From Streptomyces sp. HPF1205 (GTDB lineage: Bacteria > Actinomycetota > Actinomycetes > Streptomycetales > Streptomycetaceae): a stretch of 64,000 bases of DNA. Of this stretch, positions 41,755-49,172 are shown piece after piece (positions within the stretch are counted from its first letter, which is position 1; every line of letters starts with the position of its first letter). The stretch covers positions 1 through 64,000 of the forward strand of contig NZ_JAINVH010000040.1 of NCBI RefSeq assembly GCF_020400825.1, written 5' to 3'. The notes under the pieces are model-generated. The model was not told where the DNA came from, searched no databases, and saw nothing but the letters and a program-made list of their open reading frames with translations. The translations under genes were made by a program, and so were the position numbers.

Positions 41755-42837
41755 TCAACGCGGTAGGCCGGCGCCCACGGCTGCTGCGCCGACGGCCGTT
41801 GTGCCTACGGCTGCTGCGCCGGCGGCCGGGTCCGGCGCGCCGCCGCCCGTTCCTTCCGGCGTGGCCAAGCGGCCCTGCTCGCGCAGCGCCGCGAACACCT
41901 CGGTGAGGTCCTCGGCCGCCGCCCGCAGACCGTACATGTTGCTCACCGAGCTGGGGTTGATGACGACCTCGTCGACGCCGACGGCGTGGTACCTGCCGAT
42001 CTCCCGCGCGATGTGCTCGGGGCTGCCGTAGAGGTAGACACCCGCCTGGACCAGCTCCCGCGCCCCGGACACCGGGTCGGAGGCGTCCACGTCGAGCCCG
42101 GCCTTGCGGAGCATGTCGGTGTAGTGCGGGGCCTGGAGGTGGCTGATGCTGCCGTACTGCGCCAGCAGCATCGGATTGCGGCCGGGGCGGCGCACTCCCG
42201 CGTGGACGACGCAGACGATACGGGGCGGCCGCTGCACGCCGCGGGCCCCCTCGGCCACGGCGGGCATGATCACGTCGGTGAGGTAGTTCAGCGGCGTCAG
42301 CCAGGTCATCGCCAGGTCGCAGGTCCGGCCGGCGGTCCTGGCCATGCCGGGCCGCAGCACCCCGGCGCCGATCTCCACGGCGGCGGTGCTCATCGGCGGC
42401 AGCCTGGTGTGCACCGAGAACATCTCGCCGTCGTGCGACACCGCCTGGTTGTTGGCCAGCCGCCGCGCGATGTCGACGAACTCGCCCACTGCGGCGGCCG
42501 GCCTCGCGTAGGGCTCGCCGCGGACGCCGCGCACGAAGGACGGGTAGGCGGCGCCGTATCCGATGGCCACGGGCTCGCGCATCAGCGCGGCCAGCGAACG
42601 GGCCTGCAGGGCGGCGTCGTACGGGTGGCGGAGCACCATCAGCCCGACCGCCATGCCCACCGAGATCCGGCAGCCGGTCCCGGCGAGATAGGCGATCGCC
42701 GGGTGCGACTCGATGCGCAGCGACTGCCCGAGCCACAGGCGGGCGGCCCCGGTCTCCTGGACCAGCCTGCCGAACGGCACGATCGCGTCCGGGTCGGTCG
42801 GCTGCTGCGGGAACATGAACGACACGCGGCCGGGCAT
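41755..42837 (-). CDS. LLM-class F420-dependent oxidoreductase of the RiPP locus
   Basis: 360 residues of luciferase-like (LLM) TIM-barrel fold: RVSFMFPQQPTDPDAIVP at the N-terminus, GCRISVGMAVGLMVLRHP, IEIGAGVLRP-type and DLAMTWLTP segments, and GVDEVVINPSS near the end; an Ala/Gly/Val repeat forms the tail. Related enzymes in class V lanthipeptide clusters use F420H2 to reduce dehydroalanine/dehydrobutyrine to D-Ala/D-aminobutyrate (established for that group; here inferred). Its start overlaps the stop of the HopA1-like gene (ATGA at 42834-42837), so it is in one operon with the two dehydration proteins. Confidence 0.88.
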   Translation of the reverse strand: MPGRVSFMFPQQPTDPDAIVPFGRLVQETGAARLWLGQSLRIESHPAIAYLAGTGCRISVGMAVGLMVLRHPYDAALQARSLAALMREPVAIGYGAAYPSFVRGVRGEPYARPAAAVGEFVDIARRLANNQAVSHDGEMFSVHTRLPPMSTAAVEIGAGVLRPGMARTAGRTCDLAMTWLTPLNYLTDVIMPAVAEGARGVQRPPRIVCVVHAGVRRPGRNPMLLAQYGSISHLQAPHYTDMLRKAGLDVDASDPVSGARELVQAGVYLYGSPEHIAREIGRYHAVGVDEVVINPSSVSNMYGLRAAAEDLTEVFAALREQGRLATPEGTGGGAPDPAAGAAAVGTTAVGAAAVGAGLPR

Positions 42838-43829
42838 CAGCCGGCCTCCCCGGACACGGTGGGGGCCCAGCGCGGGCCGCCGGCGTTGCGGTGCGGTGCC
42901 AGCGGGTCGGCGCCGCCCTCGACCAGGCAGTCGGCGACCGCCTGGTGGAGGTCCGCCCCGTCGAAGACGTGCGCGCTCACGCCTGCCGCTACCAGCGCCG
43001 TGCGGTGCTGTCCGAAACTCATCCGCTTCCAGCCCGGGCGCACGTCCCTCGGTTCCCAGGCGTAGGACACGCCGTCGGCCACCGGCTCGGCCAGCAGCGG
43101 GCGCTCGCGGTTCAGCCCGGGCAGCCCGCGGACGGCGGCGACCGCCGCGGGCGCCGCGTCCCAGGACTCCTTGCCCAGGTACAGCACGATCGCGTCGCGG
43201 CGGGGATAGCTGCGGGCCTTGGCGAGGACCTTCGCGCGGTAGGGCACGGCGCGCGCCTCCAAGGCGGTCAGCACCGCGTGCCACAGGGCCGGAGCCGACG
43301 GCGCCTCGTCGACGTGGACGTACACCCGCAGGATGTCGCCGTCCGCGCCGGGACCACCGGCCGAGCCGTTGACCAGGAAGAATCCCGGCGACAGCGCCGG
43401 CCTGACGGCGGGCAGGTCGAGATGGGTGCCGCTTCCCGTGCCCGGCAGCGGCCGCGGAGCCTCGGCCACGGGTATCCGCAGCCTCATCCGGCCGACGTCG
43501 ATCAGCACGTGCCGGCCGAACGGACCGTCCAGCGGGCCCGAGCGCACGACGGCCGCCGTCCTGCTGGTGCGGTGCGGGGTCGCCGCGCGCAGCACGTCCT
43601 CGAAGGCGGTGTCGCGGCGCACGTCGCGCGGGAGGTCGGCGCGGTTGCCCGGCGTGCCGGCGTGCCAGTGCCGGTAGAGCGCCGCGGCCAGGTCCCGCCG
43701 CAGCTGGGACGGGCCGTCGTAGGAGATCGTCTCGTCCCCGACGGTCACGGCGCACTCCGCGCGGTCGATGCGCAGGGCGTCGATGGCGCGGACGAGCCGC
43801 TCGGGCAAGTGGAGCGAAGTGGTCGTCAT
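42837..43829 (-). CDS. HopA1-family protein (predicted phospho-Ser/Thr lyase) of the RiPP locus
   Basis: 330 residues. The C-terminal half contains the HopA1-family core: ILRVYVHVDEAPSAPAL, AVPYRAKVLAKARSYPRRDA, IVLYLGKESW and SYAWEPRDVRPGWKRMSFGQ. In thioamitide and class V lanthipeptide pathways, HopA1-like proteins work with an APH-like kinase to dehydrate Ser/Thr; the basic patch with K and R residues resembles a phospho-lyase site. It lies 4 bp after the kinase stop and overlaps the reductase start. The family name comes from a type III effector; no secretion or virulence role is implied here. Confidence 0.88.
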   Translation of the reverse strand: MTTTSLHLPERLVRAIDALRIDRAECAVTVGDETISYDGPSQLRRDLAAALYRHWHAGTPGNRADLPRDVRRDTAFEDVLRAATPHRTSRTAAVVRSGPLDGPFGRHVLIDVGRMRLRIPVAEAPRPLPGTGSGTHLDLPAVRPALSPGFFLVNGSAGGPGADGDILRVYVHVDEAPSAPALWHAVLTALEARAVPYRAKVLAKARSYPRRDAIVLYLGKESWDAAPAAVAAVRGLPGLNRERPLLAEPVADGVSYAWEPRDVRPGWKRMSFGQHRTALVAAGVSAHVFDGADLHQAVADCLVEGGADPLAPHRNAGGPRWAPTVSGEAG

Positions 43830-43833
43830 GGCG

Positions 43834-44958
43834 TCAGTCCCGGTGCAGTCCGATGATGGAGGCGAACCGTTCAGGCTCGGTGAGGGCGTTGCGGCCGATC
43901 CCGGCCATACCGCGTTCGGCCGCCGTGAGCATGGCGCCGTGCGCCGCGCCCGCCAGCAGCCGGTCGAAGAAGTGCCAGCCGGCGTAACCGGTGGCCCGGA
44001 CCGGCAGCCCGGGGTCGGGGTCGGCGACCTCCCGGTACCCCGCCCAGAACTCGCCGATGTACCCGCGGGCCGCCGCCAGCTCCCGCTCGCCCGCGGCGAC
44101 GATCACCTCGTGCGCCTCGCCCGGCGCCAGACCCTCCGCCACGTCCAGCGTCGCGAAGGCCCGCAGCGCGGCGTGGTGCAGGAACTCCCCGGCGAACCCC
44201 CCGACGTCCCGGGCCGGATCGGAGTAGCGGAACTCCTCCCAGTCGATGACGTGCACGGCCGGGCCGTCGATCAGGAACTGGTCGAGCCGCAGGTCGCAGT
44301 GGGCCGCGGTGACCGGAGCCGCGGCGGACATGCCGCGCAGCCGCTCCAGCGCCTCGATCAGCACCCGGTCGTGCTGGAGCATCACCCACGCCTCGGCCTC
44401 GCCGCCGCTGCAGTCGGCGTACTGCTCCACGGTCAGCGCGTAGAAGGCCGCGGCCGCCTTCTCGCCGCCGGAGTCCGCCACGTCCACCGGGACACGGGGC
44501 AGCCGGTGGATCTCGCCGACGACGCGGCCGAGCCGGCGGGCGAGCTCAGGCTCGAACTCGTCGTCGGCCAGCAGCTCCGACCCGGTACGGGTGCCGTCCA
44601 GGTGGTCGTACACCACCAAGGACCGCTCGCGGTCCGCGCCGTGGAAGCGCACCGTGCGCAGCTCCCCGGGCGAGCCGCCGCCGATGGCCTCCTGGAAGGC
44701 CAGCAGACGGCTCATCCGCGCGTCGACCTGGGCGGCGTCCCCGCGCAGCCTCTTCACGAAGAGGTCGCCCGCTGCGGTCGTCGGCACCCGCCAGTTGTCG
44801 TTGCGTCCCACGTAGCCCTGTACGTCCTCGACGACCGGTACGGCGCCGCTGAGCGCGGCGACCGCTCGCGCGAACTCGTCCGGGCGGTCCAATGGCGCCG
44901 CCAGGACGACACGGCTCCTGGGCCGTGTCGCCGGGGCGGCCTGCTTCGTCGCATCCAT
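43834..44958 (-). CDS. APH-like kinase of the RiPP locus (predicted Ser/Thr kinase on precursor)
   Basis: 374 residues with the aminoglycoside-phosphotransferase fold: the nucleotide-lobe Lys in GDLFVKRLRGD, a hinge with LVVYDHLDGT, the catalytic loop AHCDLRLDQFLI and the metal-binding Asp in HVIDWEEF. In the catalytic loop the usual Asn of HxDxxxxN is Gln. Together with the neighbouring HopA1-like protein it fits the split dehydratase of class V/thioamitide type, phosphorylating Ser and Thr side chains. It is the first gene of the minus-strand operon and faces the precursor genes across 311 bp. A resistance kinase is less likely given the context. Confidence 0.88.
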   Translation of the reverse strand: MDATKQAAPATRPRSRVVLAAPLDRPDEFARAVAALSGAVPVVEDVQGYVGRNDNWRVPTTAAGDLFVKRLRGDAAQVDARMSRLLAFQEAIGGGSPGELRTVRFHGADRERSLVVYDHLDGTRTGSELLADDEFEPELARRLGRVVGEIHRLPRVPVDVADSGGEKAAAAFYALTVEQYADCSGGEAEAWVMLQHDRVLIEALERLRGMSAAAPVTAAHCDLRLDQFLIDGPAVHVIDWEEFRYSDPARDVGGFAGEFLHHAALRAFATLDVAEGLAPGEAHEVIVAAGERELAAARGYIGEFWAGYREVADPDPGLPVRATGYAGWHFFDRLLAGAAHGAMLTAAERGMAGIGRNALTEPERFASIIGLHRD

Positions 44959-44997
44959 GGGCGGAACGCTAGGAAGGCGCGGCGGGCCCGGGACACC

Positions 44998-45169
44998 GCA
45001 GGTTCCAGCGGGCCGCCGCCGGTGTGGCGGCGGTACGGCAGGATCCTGCCGGCAGGGCCCGGACCGGCGGCGGCAGTACGGCCAGGCCCTGCCGGCGGCC
45101 GCGGGTCCCTGCCGGGTCCTGCCGGAACGGTGCCGTGGCAGGCGGGCATGTCCTGGTCAGGCAGGTTCC
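44998..45169. promoter_or_regulatory. Cluster of GGCAGG-type repeats in the divergent RiPP promoter region
   Basis: The 311-bp gap 44959-45269 holds GCAGGTTCC (44998-45006), the perfect palindrome GGCAGGATCCTGCC (45037-45050), GGGTCCTGCC (45114-45123, inverted) and GGCAGGTTCC (45160-45169). Iterated copies of one motif between a biosynthetic operon and its precursors suggest regulator sites. No clear -10/-35 pair is visible. Confidence 0.5.
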
Positions 45170-45269
45170 CGTCATGGCGGGCGGCGCGCGCCCGCTGGTT
45201 CAGTGACCCCTGTCCGGGCCCCGGCGGCGTGCCGGGCGCCCATGCCGACATCACGAGAGGACCACCGCC

Positions 45270-45422
45270 ATGAACGAACTGTTCGCCGGCTACGCCAACT
45301 ACGCCTCCACCGAGGCGATCCTCCAGGAGCGGGCGACCACCGCGGCGCAGCCCGCCGAGGAGTCGTCGATCACCGTGACCATCTCCTGGACCTTCTCCTG
45401 GACCGTCACCTGGACCGCCTGA
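45270..45422 (+). CDS. RiPP precursor peptide 1
   Basis: 50 residues. The leader begins MNELFAGYANYASTEAILQE and runs to about residue 32; the core ITVTISWTFSWTVTWTA follows. From S33 to T49 every odd residue is Ser or Thr (nine in a row) and every even one is hydrophobic (I34 V36 I38 W40 F42 W44 V46 W48). There is no Cys, Lys or Pro in the core. GAGAGG lies nine bases before ATG 45270, the same spacing as in its paralogues. It is the first of a tandem set divergent from the kinase/lyase/reductase operon. It is too short for usual gene callers, but the leader conservation among the copies makes it secure. Confidence 0.9.
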   Translation: MNELFAGYANYASTEAILQERATTAAQPAEESSITVTISWTFSWTVTWTA

Positions 45423-45441
45423 CCGGCCGGGAGCGGCCCGC

Positions 45442-45585
45442 GTGAACGACCTGTTCGCCGGCTACGCCCACTACGCCTCGACCCACGCGATCCTCCAGGA
45501 GCGCGCGACCGGGGCCGGGGCTACCGCCGAGGAGCAGATCTCCTGGAGCATCACCTACACCGTCAGCTGGACCTGGTCCAACTGA
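45442..45585 (+). CDS. RiPP precursor peptide 2
   Basis: 47 residues from GTG 45442, 19 bp after precursor 1; GGGAG is the RBS. Leader MNDLFAGYAHYASTHAILQE, then an acidic EEQ and the core ISWSITYTVSWTWSN. Ser/Thr occupy 34, 36, 38, 40, 42, 44 and 46, and hydrophobic residues occupy all odd positions 33-45 (I W I Y V W W). The leader is nearly identical to the first copy while the core has diverged in which hydrophobic residue is used but kept the alternation, the mark of selection on the pattern. Confidence 0.9.
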   Translation: MNDLFAGYAHYASTHAILQERATGAGATAEEQISWSITYTVSWTWSN

Positions 45586-45607
45586 CACCGGCAGGAGGCC
45601 GACCGCC

Positions 45608-45769
45608 ATGAACGAACTGTTCGCGGGCTACACCAACTACGCCTCCACGGAGGCGATCGTGCGGGAGCGGTTGCGGGGTGCCACGACGGCGGTGGAGGGC
45701 GAGTCGCCCATCACCGTCACCATCGACACCACCTTCACCGTCACCTGGACCGTCACTGTCAGCTTCTGA
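45608..45769 (+). CDS. RiPP precursor peptide 3
   Basis: 53 residues from ATG 45608 with AGGAGG nine bases upstream. Leader MNELFAGYTNYASTEAIVRE, then VEGESP and the core ITVTIDTTFTVTWTVTVSF. Even positions 36-52 are Thr/Ser except D40; odd positions are I V I T F V W V V F. The core is two residues longer than in copy 1 and carries fewer Trp. It shares a run of near-identical DNA in the leader with the decayed copy at 45790, so those two are the most recent duplicates. Confidence 0.9.
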   Translation: MNELFAGYTNYASTEAIVRERLRGATTAVEGESPITVTIDTTFTVTWTVTVSF

Positions 45770-45789
45770 CCCACCGGAGGCGGATTGCG

Positions 45790-45936
45790 ACGAACCCACC
45801 GGCCGCGGGGTATACCGGCCACGCCTCCGCGGAGGCGATCGTGCGGGAGCGGGCACACGGTGCCACGACCGCCGTGGCGGGCGCCGCGCCCGGGGTGAGC
45901 ACCATCGGCGTCAGCACCTGCGTGACCCGCGCCTGA
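45790..45936 (+). pseudogene. Decayed RiPP precursor copy 4
   Basis: Aligned to precursor 3, the codon at the start position is ACG rather than ATG, nine bases after GGAGG. The frame is open for 48 codons to TGA 45936. The leader AAGYTGHASAEAIVRERA is still recognisable, but the first residues (TNPP) and the core (VSTIGVSTCVTRA) are degraded: the alternation is lost and a Cys appears. An ATT at 45784 is the only in-frame alternative start. Probably a pseudogene; low-level initiation cannot be excluded. Confidence 0.8.
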
Positions 45937-45997
45937 TCCAGTGGGGCGGATCACCGGCACCCGGCCGCGTCGCGGCCCGGCCTTCGCCGTGACGCAC

Positions 45998-46036
45998 GCG
46001 TCGTGCGGGCGCGGGACGCCCGTGCCCGCACGACGC
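45998..46036 (+). terminator. Terminator of the precursor operon
   Basis: GCGTCGTGCGGGC and GCCCGCACGACGC form a perfect 13-bp stem with a 13-nt loop, 62 bp after the decayed copy. It marks the end of the precursor unit before the convergent GH2 gene. Confidence 0.75.
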
Positions 46037-46100
46037 ACCCGGCGGCGGTGACCGCGGCGCGGGCCGCGGCGGGTGGCCATCGGCACGGCCGCGGCGATCG

Positions 46101-48611
46101 TCACCGCGCCGGCGCGCCCGACACCGCGTTCACGCAGAACAGCGCGCCCCGCGCCGCCCCGGCGTCGGGCGCCGGCCAGCCCGTGACGGCGTACGTGACC
46201 TGCTCGCCGGCCAGCAGGGTGACCCGGCCCCGGTCGGTACGGGCGGCGGGATCGAGCCGGTCCGCCTGCAGCAGCAGGTCCCGCACGAGAGTGCGCGCCG
46301 TCACCGTGATCCGCGCGGTGTCACCGGCGACGCCGACCTCGACGTCGTAGTCGGCGGCGCGATGGGCGAAGTCCTTGTCGGCCGCCGCGAAGTGCACCGC
46401 CCGCGACCCCTCGCAGTCCGCGATCCAGAACTCCTTGCCCGGATCGGCGTCCCGGAGCAGGCCGGCGGGCACGGCGATCCGCGCCACCGCGCGGGCCGCC
46501 GCCACCACGCGCACCCGGGCCCGCGCCGCGACCGTGCCGTCGGCGCGCACCCGCAGCAGTTCCACGGACGCCGACCAGGCTGCCGCGCACTGGTTGACGA
46601 CCGCGAGTTCCAGGCCGTCCGCGCCCGGCTGGAAGCTCAGCAGGCGGTCGGCGTACAGCCGCTGGAGTTCGAAGTACAACGGTTTGGGGCGCCCGTCGCC
46701 GTCGATCGCGGCCCATGAGGTGACCGGCCAGCAGTCGTTGAGCTGCCAGACCACGCTGCCCGCGCACAGCGGCCAGTTCGCCCGCCAGTGCTCGATGCCG
46801 GTGGCGACGGCGCGGGCCTGGTTCAGCTGGGTCAGGTAGTGCCAGGTGTCGAAGTCCCGCGGCACGCCGAAGTGGGGGGCCAGACCGCGGGCCAGCTTGC
46901 CGTTGCCGTCCGCCGCCTTCTGGTGGTGCAGCATGCCGGGGGAGTCGGGGGTCAGCGGCCGGTCACCGACCGAGCGGACGATCGTGGCCATCGCGGGCGG
47001 CGCCTGCCAGCCGAACTCGGCCACGAAGCGCGGCACGACCTCGCGGTAGCCCTCGTAGGGGCGCCTGTTCCACTCCTCCCACAGGTGGGTGGTGCCGTGG
47101 CGGGGGTCGTTGGGGTGGATGTCCTCGCTGCCCGACCAGGGGCTGCCGGCCCAGTACGGGCGGGTGGGGTCGAGTTCGGCGACGACGCGGGGGAGCAGGT
47201 CCAGGTAGTAGCCGCGGCCCCAGGTGGCCCCGGCCAGCGGCTCCTTCCAGCCCCAGTCCTCGTGGCCCCACAGGTTCTCGTTGTTGCCGTTCCACAGCAC
47301 GAGCGAGGGGTGCGGCATGAGGCGCACGACGTTCTCGCGGGCCTCGGCCTCGATCTCGGCCGGCAGCGGCCCCTCCTCGGGGTAGGCGGCGCAGGCGAAC
47401 AGGAAGTCCTGCCACACCATCAGGCCCAGTTCGTCGCAGGCGCGGTAGAAGGCGTGGTCCTCGTAGATCCCGCCGCCCCAGACGCGGACCAGGTCCACGT
47501 TGGCGGCCCTGGCCTGTTCCAGGCGGGCACGGTAGCGGGCGGGCGTGACGCGGGAGGGCAGGGCGTCGTCGGGGATCCAGTTCACACCGCGGGCGAAGAC
47601 CGGCACGCCGTTGACCTTGAGGGTGAAGGCGCTGCCGTTCGCGTCGGCGCGGGTGTCGAGTTCGACCGTGCGGAAGCCCAGCCGGCGCTGCCACCGGTCG
47701 AGGACCTCACCGGTGCCGGCGTCGCGCAGGGTCACGGTCGCCTCGTACAGGTTCGGGGCGCCGAGGGTGTGGGGCCACCACAGGTCGGGCGACGGCACCA
47801 GCACACGGACCGCGGCGGTGTCCTGTCCGGCGGCCACGACCGTCTCGGCCCGGACACCCGCGACCTCCAGGACCACGCGAAGGTCGCGGCCGGCGCCGGA
47901 GGGCGCGCGCTCGACGGCGACGTCCACCATGACGGCCCCGTCCCCGCCCCGTCCCGCCGCCCCGTCCCCGTGCCGGTCCGCGTCGAGGACGGTGACGTGC
48001 GGGGCCACGGACGCGAGCCGGGCGGTGCTCCACCGCTCGATCCGCACCGGCCGCCAGATGCCGGCGGTGACGAGGGTCGGCCCCCAGTCCCAGCCGAAGC
48101 TCGACGCCATCTTCCGTACGTAGTTGAACGGTTCGGGGTAGGCGTTGGGCCGCGGGCCGAGTTCCTCGCGCAGCGCCTCGGCCACGGTGCGGGCGGAGGT
48201 GAAGGCCACGCGCAGTTCCGTGTCGTCGGTGGTGACGAGGCCGGTGACGTCGAAGCGGTAGCCGCGGTGCATGTTCGCGGTGGAGCCGACCGGGCGGCCG
48301 CCGACCGAGATCTCGGCGAAGGTGTCCAGCCCGTCGAAGACGAGGTCGGTCCGCTCGTGGGCGTCGTCGGCGGGGGAGAGGAGGGTCGTGTACGCCCAGT
48401 CGGTGTGCCCCACCCACGACACACGCTTCTCGTTGGCGTCGAGGTAGGGGTCGGGAATGGCGTGCGCGGCGAGCAGGTCGCTGTGGACGCACCCCGGAAC
48501 CCGCGCGGCGAAGACGGTCCCCGCCACTTCCGCCGGCACCTGCTCCGGGCGGCCCGGTGAGGCAAGCGCGCGCAGCGTCCACGGATGCGGCAGGGCGGAG
48601 GCGACCAGCAT
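46101..48611 (-). CDS. GH2 beta-mannosidase
   Basis: 836 residues. An N-terminal sugar-binding jelly roll (WTLRALASPG, VPGCVHSDLL), an Ig-like domain and a TIM barrel carry the GH2 motifs: acid/base Glu in LVLWNGNNENLWG and nucleophile Glu in FVAEFGWQAPP, with RVWGGGIYEDHAFYRACDE and YWAGSPWSG typical of beta-mannosidases. No signal peptide, so it hydrolyses mannooligosaccharides inside the cell. ATG 48611 with GGAG upstream. The promoter and an 18-bp palindrome lie 144-187 bp upstream. With the GH27 at 16543 it could complete galactomannan use. Confidence 0.93.
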   Translation of the reverse strand: MLVASALPHPWTLRALASPGRPEQVPAEVAGTVFAARVPGCVHSDLLAAHAIPDPYLDANEKRVSWVGHTDWAYTTLLSPADDAHERTDLVFDGLDTFAEISVGGRPVGSTANMHRGYRFDVTGLVTTDDTELRVAFTSARTVAEALREELGPRPNAYPEPFNYVRKMASSFGWDWGPTLVTAGIWRPVRIERWSTARLASVAPHVTVLDADRHGDGAAGRGGDGAVMVDVAVERAPSGAGRDLRVVLEVAGVRAETVVAAGQDTAAVRVLVPSPDLWWPHTLGAPNLYEATVTLRDAGTGEVLDRWQRRLGFRTVELDTRADANGSAFTLKVNGVPVFARGVNWIPDDALPSRVTPARYRARLEQARAANVDLVRVWGGGIYEDHAFYRACDELGLMVWQDFLFACAAYPEEGPLPAEIEAEARENVVRLMPHPSLVLWNGNNENLWGHEDWGWKEPLAGATWGRGYYLDLLPRVVAELDPTRPYWAGSPWSGSEDIHPNDPRHGTTHLWEEWNRRPYEGYREVVPRFVAEFGWQAPPAMATIVRSVGDRPLTPDSPGMLHHQKAADGNGKLARGLAPHFGVPRDFDTWHYLTQLNQARAVATGIEHWRANWPLCAGSVVWQLNDCWPVTSWAAIDGDGRPKPLYFELQRLYADRLLSFQPGADGLELAVVNQCAAAWSASVELLRVRADGTVAARARVRVVAAARAVARIAVPAGLLRDADPGKEFWIADCEGSRAVHFAAADKDFAHRAADYDVEVGVAGDTARITVTARTLVRDLLLQADRLDPAARTDRGRVTLLAGEQVTYAVTGWPAPDAGAARGALFCVNAVSGAPAR

Positions 48612-48754
48612 GAGGACTCCAAGACGAACTGATGGCACGGACGCGAGCCGCGGCCCCGCCCGCCGCCCTTGCCGGCCGACCGCCGGCCGAGCCGCGCACC
48701 CGGCGTGCGGGCCCGCGGGAGTCACCGTTCGGGCCCGCGGGGCGGCGCCCGACG

Positions 48755-48772
48755 GATTGGCCCGGGCCAATC
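48755..48772. promoter_or_regulatory. 18-bp perfect palindrome at the GH2 promoter
   Basis: GATTGGCCCGGGCCAATC is its own reverse complement and overlaps the predicted -10 element and start site of the beta-mannosidase gene. A dimeric repressor is expected to bind; none is encoded nearby. Confidence 0.75.
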
Positions 48773-48798
48773 TACGACGTCCCGGGCCCCGTTGTCCA
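48770..48798 (-). promoter_or_regulatory. Promoter of the GH2 gene
   Basis: Read on the minus strand, TGGACA (48798-48793) and GTAGAT (48775-48770) are 17 bp apart. The stretch upstream (48799-49068) has TTAACCGGT at 48799 and, on the minus strand, TTAACCGATT at 49038, similar to LacI-type half-sites, but no gene. Confidence 0.55.
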
Positions 48799-49068
48799 TT
48801 AACCGGTCTAGTCGTACTGCCGCTGCCGCCGCTCGCGCCGCCCTCCCGGCGGGGCCGATGCGCCGCCGCGAGCCCGGTGGTCATCCCGCACGACGAGGAT
48901 ATCCGCTGCTCCCGGCCCTCGGGTGGCACGGTTGGCCGCCGCCGGCAGGTGAAGCGGTACATGTGACGGCGTCCCCGGACGGGAGGGGGTTCACGGTCCG
49001 GGATTCCGGTGGGGGTGGTTGCTCGACTCAATCGGTTAAGTGACGAATGAGGCCGCCGGACGCGGTAC

Positions 49069-49095
49069 GGCCGGGATCCGGTGGGGATCCCGGCC
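49069..49095 (-). terminator. Hairpin downstream of the pectate lyase gene
   Basis: GGCCGGGATCC and GGATCCCGGCC form an 11-bp stem with a 5-nt loop, 78 bp beyond the lyase stop. The DNA in between (49096-49155) is a degenerate CTGGTTCGGTCCG-type tandem repeat. Confidence 0.7.
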
Positions 49096-49155
49096 GCTGG
49101 TTCGGTCCGCTGGTTCGGTCCGCTGGTCCGGTCCGGTGGTCCGGCCGCTGGTGCG
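49096..49155. repeat. Degenerate 10-12 bp tandem repeat
   Basis: About five copies related to GCTGGTTCGGTCC (later GTGGTCCGGCC) between the hairpin and the lyase stop. No coding or CRISPR character. Confidence 0.6.
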
Positions 49156-49172
49156 GCTGGGGTCGGCCGGGG

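Noticed and set aside
42837..43829. Type III secretion effector (HopA1)
   Set aside because: The family name is historical; context with APH kinase, LLM reductase and precursors points to RiPP dehydration, and no secretion genes exist here.
43834..44958. Antibiotic-resistance phosphotransferase
   Set aside because: It has the APH fold, but 4-bp spacing to a HopA1-family gene and divergence from precursor genes favour a peptide kinase.
45790..45936. Functional Cys-containing lanthipeptide precursor
   Set aside because: No ATG/GTG/TTG start in frame at the proper spacing, degraded leader start and core; better explained as a decayed duplicate.
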